DNA from: Ignavibacteria bacterium
GTDB taxonomy: Bacteria > Bacteroidota > Ignavibacteria > Tepidaquicellales > Tepidaquicellaceae
Assembly (NCBI GenBank): GCA_016709315.1
Contig: JADJMZ010000001.1
Location: 1,178,001 to 1,242,000, forward strand
Direction: 5' to 3'
Length of the DNA stretch: 64,000 nt
Below the pieces are notes generated by a model, which was given only the letters and a program-made list of their open reading frames with translations, was not told the DNA's origin and searched no databases. This document shows, piece by piece, positions 16,757-24,449 of the stretch. Position 1 is the stretch's first letter, and each line of letters begins with the position of its first letter. A program made the translations under genes and the position numbers.

Positions 16757-17749
16757 ATGAATAACATTACAGAAATAAAAGAGTCGCGGATATCAAATCC
16801 TTTTAATCCGGGATCAATAGACTACACTCTTGATCTCGAATCCGAAATAAAAAAGCTTAAGAAGGAAATGAATGCAGTGATCCTTGCTCATTATTATCAG
16901 GAGTCTGAGATTCAGGACCTAGCTGATTTTATAGGAGACAGTCTGCAGCTTTCTCAGGAAGCGGCAAAAACAGACGCCGATGTAATAGTGTTTGCAGGAG
17001 TTCATTTTATGGCTGAGACCGCCAAAATACTGAATCCTGATAAACTTGTACTCCTTCCGGATCTCAATGCCGGCTGTTCGCTGGCAGAAGGATGTCCCGC
17101 ACCATTGCTGAAAAAATTCATGGAGCGGTATCCGGATCATTTGCTTATAAGTTATATAAACTGTTCGGCTGAAGTTAAAGCGTTGTCAGACATAATATGT
17201 ACATCTTCAAATGCAGTAAAAATTGTCAATCAGCTTCCGCCGGAACAAAAAATCATATTCGCTCCGGATAAAAATCTCGGAAAGTATGTAATGAAAAAAT
17301 CCGGAAGAGACATGGTACTTTGGCAGGGATCATGTATCGTTCACGAAACATTCAGCGATAAAAAAATTACAAAATTAAAATTTGAACATCCGGATGCGTT
17401 ACTGATCGCTCATCCTGAATGCGAGGAATCGGTATTAAGTAAAGCTGATTATATAGGTTCTACAAGCGGTCTTCTAAAGTTTGTTACAGAGTCGGAGAAG
17501 AATAAATTTATAGTTGCGACCGAACCCGGCATCATCCATCAGATGCTTCTTAAAAGCAAAGGAAAAATATTTATTCCGGCTCCTCCGGAATCAAACTGTA
17601 ACTGCAATGAATGTCCCTACATGAAATTAAACACCCTTGAGAAATTATATCTTTGTATGCGCGACAGGAAACCTGAAATTACGATGGACAATGAAATCAT
17701 GAAGAAAGCACTGAAACCCCTTCAGAGGATGCTTGATATGAGCAAATAA
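16757..17749 (+). CDS. nadA: Quinolinate synthase A
   Basis: NadA condenses iminoaspartate with dihydroxyacetone phosphate to make quinolinate, a step of de novo NAD synthesis; it uses a [4Fe-4S] cluster. The 330-residue protein has the triplicated NadA fold. Visible segments are ILAHYYQESEIQD, VFAGVHFMAETAK, DLNAGCSLAEGCP (Cys107), WQGSCIVHE (Cys193), HPEC, and CNCNECPYM (Cys286). Cys107, Cys193 and Cys286 are the expected cluster ligands. nadB and nadC are not nearby. The 3' end abuts the convergent rnpB gene with two bases between. Confidence 0.95.
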   Translation: MNNITEIKESRISNPFNPGSIDYTLDLESEIKKLKKEMNAVILAHYYQESEIQDLADFIGDSLQLSQEAAKTDADVIVFAGVHFMAETAKILNPDKLVLLPDLNAGCSLAEGCPAPLLKKFMERYPDHLLISYINCSAEVKALSDIICTSSNAVKIVNQLPPEQKIIFAPDKNLGKYVMKKSGRDMVLWQGSCIVHETFSDKKITKLKFEHPDALLIAHPECEESVLSKADYIGSTSGLLKFVTESEKNKFIVATEPGIIHQMLLKSKGKIFIPAPPESNCNCNECPYMKLNTLEKLYLCMRDRKPEITMDNEIMKKALKPLQRMLDMSK

Positions 17750-17751
17750 AA

Positions 17752-18157
17752 TCTCTATTCAATTCTGTAAGCCGGATTCTGTTTCTTTCCGCAAAGCGAA
17801 AAGACGACAATCATTTATCTTAGCATGTCATTGCTGACTGGCTTTTTGCGACCTACCCCGGGAATGTTACAAGCGGGCAGAACTTAAATTCCCTGTACAT
17901 GGTCTTGCTCCGGAAGAGGTTTGTCAATCTCAGAAATCACTTTCTGAATGGTAGGCTCTTACCCTGCCTTTTCACCCTTACCTGCGCATTAAGCGAGGCG
18001 GTTTGCTTTTCTGTGACACTTTCTATTCTTTAAACTTGCGTTTAAAAAATCCGGGAATTTCTCCCGGCATCCCTGCCCGATTCGGAGTCCGGACTTTCCT
18101 CACATTCTTTTCCGCAAGCGGAAAAGAGCAGCGCGATTGTCTGAAATTGAATAGAGA
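17752..18157 (-). ncRNA. rnpB: RNase P RNA (bacterial type A-like)
   Basis: The minus strand carries the conserved RNase P core: gaggaaagtccggact near the 5' end, gggtaagggtgaaaagg in the middle, gggtaagagcctacc after it, and acagaatccggcttaca near the 3' end. The terminal helix P1 is clear: tctctattcaattt at the 5' end pairs with aattgaatagaga at the 3' end. Length is about 406 nt, normal for the class. The catalytic RNA matures tRNA 5' ends. It is convergent with nadA; the protein partner RnpA is not in the window. Confidence 0.95.
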
Positions 18158-18239
18158 TATAATATTAATACTAATTTTTAATGCCGGAAATTTTACAGAA
18201 TAAAATAATGATATAGTATGAATTTAAAACTGAAATTCG

Positions 18240-18659
18240 TTAAGAATTTTTTTCATCAATTGCTTCATTTGCGAGTTTATCGGCGGTTTTGTTTTTTTCA
18301 CGCGGAATATGATAAATGGAAAAATTTTTATTAAGCAATTTTATCTCTTTCCAGAATTCAAGTGAAAGCTTAATAAGATCTGCATGTTTAATTTTATATT
18401 CTCCCCTGATCTGCTTAACCACAAGCTCACTGTCAAGATAAAAATTTACATGGGTGTAATTTAATTCTGAGTTTCTTAAAATCTTTACACTTTCAATCAA
18501 TGCTAAATATTCAGCTGAATTATTTGTAAACTTCCCCAGAAACTTCTTGTGAGTTTCCAATATTTCATTTCCATCATCACAGAAGACGATACCAATTCCT
18601 GCCAGTCCCGGATTTCCTCTTGAAGCGCCGTCAGTATAAACTCTTATTATGTCAGACAA
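18240..18659 (-). CDS. Ribonuclease HI family protein
   Basis: The 139-residue enzyme has the RNase HI catalytic set: Asp10 in YTDGASRGNPG, Glu50 in NNSAEYLAL, Asp76 in YLDSELVVKQ and Asp127 in KTADKLANEA. It removes RNA from RNA-DNA hybrids. The compact form without the basic handle region resembles the RNase HI type often found beside zinc-ribbon and Nif3 genes. It is last in a three-gene operon (10-base gap) and upstream of rnpB on the same strand. Confidence 0.92.
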   Translation of the reverse strand: MSDIIRVYTDGASRGNPGLAGIGIVFCDDGNEILETHKKFLGKFTNNSAEYLALIESVKILRNSELNYTHVNFYLDSELVVKQIRGEYKIKHADLIKLSLEFWKEIKLLNKNFSIYHIPREKNKTADKLANEAIDEKNS

Positions 18660-18669
18660 TTATTTGAAA

Positions 18670-19551
18670 TTAAGAAGCTGTAAATTCTTCTGAAATAAGA
18701 ATTCTTCCGCATGACTGACAGGTATAAATTTTTTCCGCTGATTTTATTTCTATGACTCTCTGGGGCGGAATAGAATTATAACAGCCCGAGCAATTTCCTT
18801 TCCTTACAATTGCAGTTGCTTCGCCTTTATGCATCTTGTTGATTCTTTCATACAATGACTTGCTTTCTTCATCAAGCTTATTGCTCAGCTCATTTCTTTT
18901 GCCTGTAAGGACTATCTCTTCCTGCTTATACTCTTCATTCAGCTCATCAAGTAACGCCTGTTTCTCTTTCAGTTCGGATTGAAGTTCGTTATACTTGCTT
19001 TCAAGTTCTGATACTTCTGCGGATATTTTTTCAGTCTCCGCGCTGATGACGACAATTCTGCTTTCGTTTTTCTGAACTTCTTCGAAAAGGGATTCTATTG
19101 TTTTTACAATCTCATCATATTCCTTATTGCTTCTTACATCATACTTCTGTTCATCGTATTTATTTATCCTTTCTTCATAAGACTTATCTGTCTCCAGAAG
19201 TTCGGATTTTTCCTTTTCCAGAGATAATAAATCGGCTTTCCTCGAGTTCAGTTTCGAATCAATCGCTTCCGACTTTGATTTTATAATATCAATGTCTTCA
19301 GGAAGATCACCTTTCTCTTCATCTATTTCGGCAAGTTCGCTGTCAATGTTTTTCAGTTCGAGAAATGTATTAAGAATGTCTGTTAATTTCGGACCTTCGG
19401 ATTCTACTGCTTCAGAAAAATAAACCTGAAAGCGGTCACCCGGTAAATCGTCATCCGGATTTACCTCAGCAGTAACCGGATCTTCAGTGATATCGGATTT
19501 AATCTCTTCATTTCTTAAATCCGGATTTTCATTTATTGTATTTTCATTCAT
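18670..19551 (-). CDS. C4-type zinc ribbon coiled-coil protein (DUF164/CdsZ family)
   Basis: This 293-residue protein has an acidic N-terminal extension of about 50 residues, a long coiled coil (about 60-225, rich in Glu and Lys with heptads) and a C-terminal zinc ribbon with Cys254/Cys257 (CSGC) and Cys278/Cys281 (CQSC). The family (DUF164; H. pylori HP0958 is a member) has been linked to nucleic-acid or protein binding; its general job is unsettled. It sits in the middle of the nif3-like / zinc-ribbon / RNase HI operon, with two bases to the upstream gene. Confidence 0.9.
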   Translation of the reverse strand: MNENTINENPDLRNEEIKSDITEDPVTAEVNPDDDLPGDRFQVYFSEAVESEGPKLTDILNTFLELKNIDSELAEIDEEKGDLPEDIDIIKSKSEAIDSKLNSRKADLLSLEKEKSELLETDKSYEERINKYDEQKYDVRSNKEYDEIVKTIESLFEEVQKNESRIVVISAETEKISAEVSELESKYNELQSELKEKQALLDELNEEYKQEEIVLTGKRNELSNKLDEESKSLYERINKMHKGEATAIVRKGNCSGCYNSIPPQRVIEIKSAEKIYTCQSCGRILISEEFTAS

Positions 19552-19553
19552 GC

Positions 19554-20147
19554 TTATAATTTAAAGAGTTTATTAATCTTTTTAGAAAATAACAGCAAAC
19601 AATCGCTGCCTGTAAGTTTTGCTGAGTTAATAATATTTTCCGTAACTTCAGTTTCAGTAATTACAATTTTCTTAAAATAATCTTTGCCTGTAACGTTATC
19701 GCAATCTATTTTTCTGTTCAATCTTTTAATCAATTCATTGTAACTTAATCTCTTATTCAAATTGATGCAGAACCCGGAAGGTTCTTCAGCTCTTTTTGTA
19801 AATGAATAGATTTCATACACAACTTCTTCATAAGGATGGTTCTTCAGTAAAGAATTCAAAATATGGTTAAGATCGTAATCATCGCATTCCATTTCCAGCT
19901 TTACTTCATTTTCAAATGACAGTTTGTTCTTAATGCCTGAAAACGGATCGGCTTTTTTTCCCGGCAAAAATGTACCCACACCATTTGTCCGGAAAGAGCA
20001 CATGCTGTAATTGCCTATTGATCCTGCTCCGGCTTTGCTTAACGCCTTCGTGAGCTTTTCAGTAAAATTATCCGGAACAAATACTATTAATTTTTTCTTA
20101 TCAAGGAACGAATAAAAATTTTCAACGGATGAAATCTCTTTATACAC
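19554..20147 (-). CDS. Shortened Nif3-like protein (PII-like middle and partial C-terminal domain)
   Basis: This 197-residue protein matches the middle of Nif3/YqfO-type proteins. It begins with LIVFVPDNFTEKLTKALSKAG, then AGSIGNYSMCSFRTNGVGTF, then KNHPYEEVVYEIYSF: the inserted PII-like domain. About 70 residues that resemble a worn C-terminal Nif3 half follow. The N-terminal half of Nif3, with its His and Asp metal ligands, is missing, and the 133 bases upstream cannot encode it. The reading frame is intact, so it is either a decaying paralogue or a functional PII-like protein. The operon with zinc-ribbon and RNase HI genes matches where full nif3 usually sits. Confidence 0.75.
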   Translation of the reverse strand: MYKEISSVENFYSFLDKKKLIVFVPDNFTEKLTKALSKAGAGSIGNYSMCSFRTNGVGTFLPGKKADPFSGIKNKLSFENEVKLEMECDDYDLNHILNSLLKNHPYEEVVYEIYSFTKRAEEPSGFCINLNKRLSYNELIKRLNRKIDCDNVTGKDYFKKIVITETEVTENIINSAKLTGSDCLLLFSKKINKLFKL

Positions 20148-20280
20148 TTTTAATATCTGCAGAAAATCTGCTATGTCTGGTCGAACTTAATCTTTTTAAA
20201 TACTGGTAAAAAATAAAATTGCTAAATAAAATCATTTGTATAAAATATAAACGATATGCAGTAAAATCAAGATATTAAAC

Positions 20281-21231
20281 TTACATTTTCAATCTTTCGA
20301 ATAGTTTTTGAATTGGTTTTGCATTCTGCATAATATAAAAATGCAATGACGGAATTCCTTCGTTCAGCAATTCCTCGCATTGCTTTGCAGTCCATTCTAC
20401 ACCTATATCCACTACATGTTCCGGCTTAGCTTCGGAGATTTCAGAAGAAAGTCCTTCAGGAATTTCCACATAAAATGTTTTAGGAATTGAATTCAATTGT
20501 TTCTTACCTGTTAAAATCTTCAGACCGGGTATAATTGGCACTGTTATTCCGTCTTCCCTGCATTTTTTTAAAAATTCAAAATAATACCGGTTGTCATAAA
20601 ACATCTGAGTTACGATGTAATCCGCGCCTGCATTTACTTTTTCTTTTGCGAGTTTTATATCGCTTTTGAGATTCGGCGATTCAAAATGTTTTTCAGGATA
20701 TCCTCCGACTCCAATGCAGAAATTTGTCGGCGCTGCATCCAGCAAATCCTCTTCAAGATATTTTCCTTTATTCATATCAACAACCTGTTTTACAAGATCG
20801 AGAGCATAAATATTCGAAGTCCTTCCTTCGGGCACAGGTTTTTTGTAACCAATATCATCGCCTCTTACGGCAAGTACGTTTTCTATGCCGAGATAATTCA
20901 GCTCTATAAGAGCATCTTCCGTTTCCTCACGAGTAAATCCGTTGCACAAAATGTGCGGTACTGTATCAACATTGTACTTATTTTTTATGGCAACGCTTAT
21001 GCCAATCGTTCCGGGTCTTTTTCTTTTTACTTTTTTTCTGATTCCGTTAGGTGTTTCTTCAAAATGAACCTCCGAAGAGTGTGAAGTTACATCTATAAAA
21101 GGCGGATTAAACTTCATAAGCACATCCACTATGTTAAACAGCAGGTTTATGTCACCTCCTCTTTGCAGGGGAATAATTTCAAAACTTATTAACGGATCTT
21201 TTGCATTATTTAAATGTTCTGTAACTTTCAT
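20281..21231 (-). CDS. metF: 5,10-methylenetetrahydrofolate reductase
   Basis: MetF makes 5-methyl-THF for methionine synthesis, using FAD and NAD(P)H. The 316-residue TIM-barrel protein shows SFEIIPLQRGGD (catalytic Glu region), FIDVTSHSSE, LCNGFTREETEDAL, VLAVRGDD, CIGVGGYPEKH and YIVTQMFYDNRYYFEF. It lies upstream of the Nif3-like gene on the same strand with a 133-base gap. No SAM or T-box element was recognised upstream. Confidence 0.94.
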   Translation of the reverse strand: MKVTEHLNNAKDPLISFEIIPLQRGGDINLLFNIVDVLMKFNPPFIDVTSHSSEVHFEETPNGIRKKVKRKRPGTIGISVAIKNKYNVDTVPHILCNGFTREETEDALIELNYLGIENVLAVRGDDIGYKKPVPEGRTSNIYALDLVKQVVDMNKGKYLEEDLLDAAPTNFCIGVGGYPEKHFESPNLKSDIKLAKEKVNAGADYIVTQMFYDNRYYFEFLKKCREDGITVPIIPGLKILTGKKQLNSIPKTFYVEIPEGLSSEISEAKPEHVVDIGVEWTAKQCEELLNEGIPSLHFYIMQNAKPIQKLFERLKM

Positions 21232-21296
21232 TATGTGTTATTCTTTTTATCTGAGAAAAATTATGTTTTCAGTTAAATTTGAATATTTAATTAAAT

Positions 21297-22286
21297 TTAA
21301 TTCTGAATACAGGGGTGAAGATTAAATCCTCCGGTTGCGATAATATTTATATCACCTGATTTTATATCGGCAATTCCAATTCCGGACTGTGTATCAGATC
21401 CTGAGTCAAATATTATTTTATTGTTATCTATCCACTGATATGTTCCTATGTTCCCTGAAACTTTGACTTCTTTTTTGTTACTGCCGTCAGAATCCATTAC
21501 AAAAAGAGAAACATCGTTACTTCCAATAACAGCAAAAGCAATCTTTTTACCGTCAGGAGAAAGTCTGGGAACATTGGAGCTTTCCATGCCTTTGGTTAGT
21601 ATTGTTTCCTGTCCGTTTTCAAAAATCCTTATAGAACCTTTCAGATTGTTGTCAAAACTTGCGTACACAATTTTTGTTCCGTCTGAAGAAATATCAGGTT
21701 CAAGGTTAGCATCTTTATTCAAACTGATTTGGGAAATATAATTTTCTGTAGTATCGTTCAGATCTGCCATCATAATTGATTTCGATTCTCCGCTGAAAGC
21801 TGAGAAGACAAGCTTGTTACCATCTCCTGAAAGTACCTGCATATTGGAATATGATCCGTCCGACATTATCTGCGGCTCTGCGCCGAAAGAAGCGGTGTCT
21901 ATTGTAAGAATGGATAAAACATTGTCCTGCTCAAAGTTAAACATTATCTGATCGCCATCCGGTAAAAAGGAAGGGTAATATCCGTTCCATACATAAAACG
22001 GAACCGAAGATTTATTTGTAATATAAATGTCTCTGATGAGATAAACCATTCCGCGGTCGGAATAAAATACGATTTGTTTTCCATCCGGTGAAAATTTAGG
22101 TTTATAACAGTTTTCCTGCAGATCTGTTAATTGTGTCTTACCAGAACCGTCTTCATTCATCATAAAGATCTGTAAAAATCCGGAGGAGCCCTGATTAGAA
22201 GAGTAAGCTATTTTTTTATTCTGAGCAAAAACAAAATTTGAACTTATAATAAGTATGACAGTTAGAAATATTTTTATTTTTTTCAT
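21297..22286 (-). CDS. Secreted PD40/TolB-like beta-propeller protein
   Basis: This 329-residue protein has a signal peptide (hydrophobic 4-21, cleaved after VFAQ) and repeated PD40 blades: FSPDGKQIVFYSD, FLPDGDQIMFNF, LSGDGNKLVFSAF, ISSDGTKIVYASF, LSPDGKKIAFAVI. Each blade repeats about 40-45 residues apart and forms a TolB-type propeller in the periplasm. Only the propeller is present, without the TolB N-terminal domain, and no Pal gene is nearby, so this is not TolB itself. It probably binds protein or polymer. Confidence 0.85.
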   Translation of the reverse strand: MKKIKIFLTVILIISSNFVFAQNKKIAYSSNQGSSGFLQIFMMNEDGSGKTQLTDLQENCYKPKFSPDGKQIVFYSDRGMVYLIRDIYITNKSSVPFYVWNGYYPSFLPDGDQIMFNFEQDNVLSILTIDTASFGAEPQIMSDGSYSNMQVLSGDGNKLVFSAFSGESKSIMMADLNDTTENYISQISLNKDANLEPDISSDGTKIVYASFDNNLKGSIRIFENGQETILTKGMESSNVPRLSPDGKKIAFAVIGSNDVSLFVMDSDGSNKKEVKVSGNIGTYQWIDNNKIIFDSGSDTQSGIGIADIKSGDINIIATGGFNLHPCIQN

Positions 22287-22324
22287 TAATTTTTATTTTT
22301 TTAATCGGAAAAAATACTGAAGTT

Positions 22325-22628
22325 AAAATTCTTATTAAAGAGATTAATTAATATTGTTATAGTTTTATTACACATCCGTCCAAAACGTTTTAAAATATGG
22401 TTATATAATTATTTAATATAGTTAATTTTCATTGAAAACATACTGATTTTCTACAAAACCCCTCCCACACCCACCCCTTTCAGAGAGTGTCTCAAATTCC
22501 TTTTTCCTGCTTTCTAAGCCCCAGCTTAGCAAGCCAAAACTTGACATTCCCAAGCTGGGGCTTGGGAATGAGGAAGGTTTTAAAAATTCTTATTAAAGAG
22601 ATTAATTAATATTGTTACAGTTTTATTA
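22325..22628. repeat. 46-bp direct repeat around a hairpin-rich block
   Basis: Copies at 22325-22370 and 22583-22628 differ at one base of 46 (core attaaagagattaattaat). Between them lie a C-rich stretch and strong hairpins: 22516-22527 with 22552-22563 (12 bp, aagccccagctt), and 22545-22555 with 22560-22570 (11 bp, cattcccaagc). The second copy ends three bases before the ABC gene's stop codon. No frame crosses it. This is the whole content of the gene-free interval 22287-22630. Confidence 0.75.
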
Positions 22629-22630
22629 AT

Positions 22631-24421
22631 TTATGTGATGTTTTCTTCTTTATACTGAAGCTGATAGAGTTTATAATACAGACCGTTATTTTCAAGCAAT
22701 TCCTGATGAGTACCCATTTCTTTTATTTCACCTTTATGCATTACGATTATTTTATCGCATTTCTGAATTGTGGAAAGTCTGTGAGCTATAATAATTGAAG
22801 TCCTTCCCTCAATTAGTTTTCTTATGGCATCCTGAATAAGCATTTCAGTATTTGTGTCAACACTTGATGTTGCCTCGTCAAGTATAAGTATTTTCGGATC
22901 AATAACAAGCGCTCTCGCAAATGAAATGAGCTGTTTTTGTCCGACTGATAATGTAGAACCTCTTTCGTTAACAGGATGATCAAGTTTATCAGGAAGCGAA
23001 TTTATAAACCTGCTTAATCCCACATTATCAATAGCTGTTAAGACCGACTGCTCGCTGATGTCCTTATTGCCGAGTGTAATATTGGATCTTATACTTCCGG
23101 AAAACAGGAATACATCCTGTAAAACTATTGCGATGTATTTTCTTAATTCTTTCTGCTTTATTTTTTTTATATCTGTTCCGTCAATAGATATCATACCGCT
23201 GTTTATCTCATAAAATCTGGAAAGCAGATTAATAATTGTGGACTTGCCTGCTCCTGTTGCTCCGACAAAGGCAACTTTTTCTCCGTCATTAATTTTGAAA
23301 GAAACATTCTTCAGTACAAAGTCATCATTATTATATGCAAAGAAAACATTTTTAAATTCTATAGATCCGTTTTTTATAACTGCTTTTTCATTAACATCAG
23401 AATCCTTAATTTCGGGCTTTTCATCAAGCAGTGAGAAAATTCTTTCGCTCGAAGCCATAGCAGTCTGAAGTATATTATACTTTTCAGAAAGGTCCCTGAT
23501 AGGACGAAAAAACATTTCAGTGAACTGAATGAAAGAAATTATAACACCTATCGAAACTGCTCCCTGCACCACCTGACCGCCTCCGTACCAGATTATAAGC
23601 CCGGCTGATACAGCTCCGATAAGCTCAACAATAGGGAAGAATACTGCATAATAAAAAACGCTTTTATTGTTTTGATCCGTATGATCCCTGTTGATAGTTT
23701 CAAACTCTGCAATAGTTCTTTTCTCTTTTCCGAAATACTGAACAATAAGAATACCTGTTACATGTTCCTGTATGTATGCATTCAGCTTCGCTACGAGAAT
23801 TCTTATTCTTCTGTAAGAATCACGGACTCTTTTCCTGAATACGGAGGTCGCATAGATTAATACCGGCAATACCGATAGAGTCACAAGAGCAAGTTTGTAA
23901 TCAAGAGTGAACATGAAGTAAAGCACCCACAGTATGAGAAAAATATCTCCGAATGCCGTCACAAGACCCGATGAAAAAACTTCAAACAGAACTTCAACAT
24001 CCCCTGTGACTCTGGTAACAACTCTGCCAATCGGATTCCTGTCAAAGAATTTCAGATCCAATTTCAGAATATGATCAAATATTTTTTTCCTGAGATCATA
24101 AATTATCTTTTGTCCGATCCAGCTTGTCAGATAGGTCATCCCGTATTGTATAATTCCCTGAAGTATAAGCGTACCGAGCATTATCAGCACGATGGTTTGA
24201 AGTCCTGGGAAATCTTTGTTCATTATCTTATCATCTATTGCTACTGCCGTAAGTCTCGGTCGGATTGCTGCAAGAGCAGAAATAGTAATTGTCAGAATCG
24301 TTGCAATGATAATATGTTTGTAATAAGGTTTGAAGTAAGACAGCAGCCGTTTCATTATCTGTGAATCAATGGCTTTGCCAAGAACCTCGTCTTCAGACTT
24401 ATTTATTTTTTGATCTGACAA
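22631..24421 (-). CDS. ABC exporter half-transporter, catalytic-site partner
   Basis: This 596-residue protein has six TM helices (about 30-320) and an NBD. Walker A is GATGAGKST (387-395), the signature is LSVGQ (491-495, Val in place of the first Gly), Walker B is ILILDEATS with catalytic Glu516, and the switch His is at about 546. It exports an unknown lipid or drug-like substrate across the inner membrane, powered by ATP. With the adjacent 586-residue gene it forms a likely heterodimer: this subunit supplies the canonical Glu, and its degenerate signature faces the partner's weak site. Confidence 0.92.
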   Translation of the reverse strand: MSDQKINKSEDEVLGKAIDSQIMKRLLSYFKPYYKHIIIATILTITISALAAIRPRLTAVAIDDKIMNKDFPGLQTIVLIMLGTLILQGIIQYGMTYLTSWIGQKIIYDLRKKIFDHILKLDLKFFDRNPIGRVVTRVTGDVEVLFEVFSSGLVTAFGDIFLILWVLYFMFTLDYKLALVTLSVLPVLIYATSVFRKRVRDSYRRIRILVAKLNAYIQEHVTGILIVQYFGKEKRTIAEFETINRDHTDQNNKSVFYYAVFFPIVELIGAVSAGLIIWYGGGQVVQGAVSIGVIISFIQFTEMFFRPIRDLSEKYNILQTAMASSERIFSLLDEKPEIKDSDVNEKAVIKNGSIEFKNVFFAYNNDDFVLKNVSFKINDGEKVAFVGATGAGKSTIINLLSRFYEINSGMISIDGTDIKKIKQKELRKYIAIVLQDVFLFSGSIRSNITLGNKDISEQSVLTAIDNVGLSRFINSLPDKLDHPVNERGSTLSVGQKQLISFARALVIDPKILILDEATSSVDTNTEMLIQDAIRKLIEGRTSIIIAHRLSTIQKCDKIIVMHKGEIKEMGTHQELLENNGLYYKLYQLQYKEENIT

Positions 24422-24449
24422 TTCTATTCTATCTTAAATTCTATTTTTT

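Noticed and set aside
18003..18203. 66-residue plus-strand frame
   Set aside because: It runs antisense across the RNase P RNA gene, whose conserved helices explain the sequence.
22440..22570. CRISPR-like array
   Set aside because: Only two copies of one direct repeat occur and the internal units are hairpins of different sequence; no cas gene is present.
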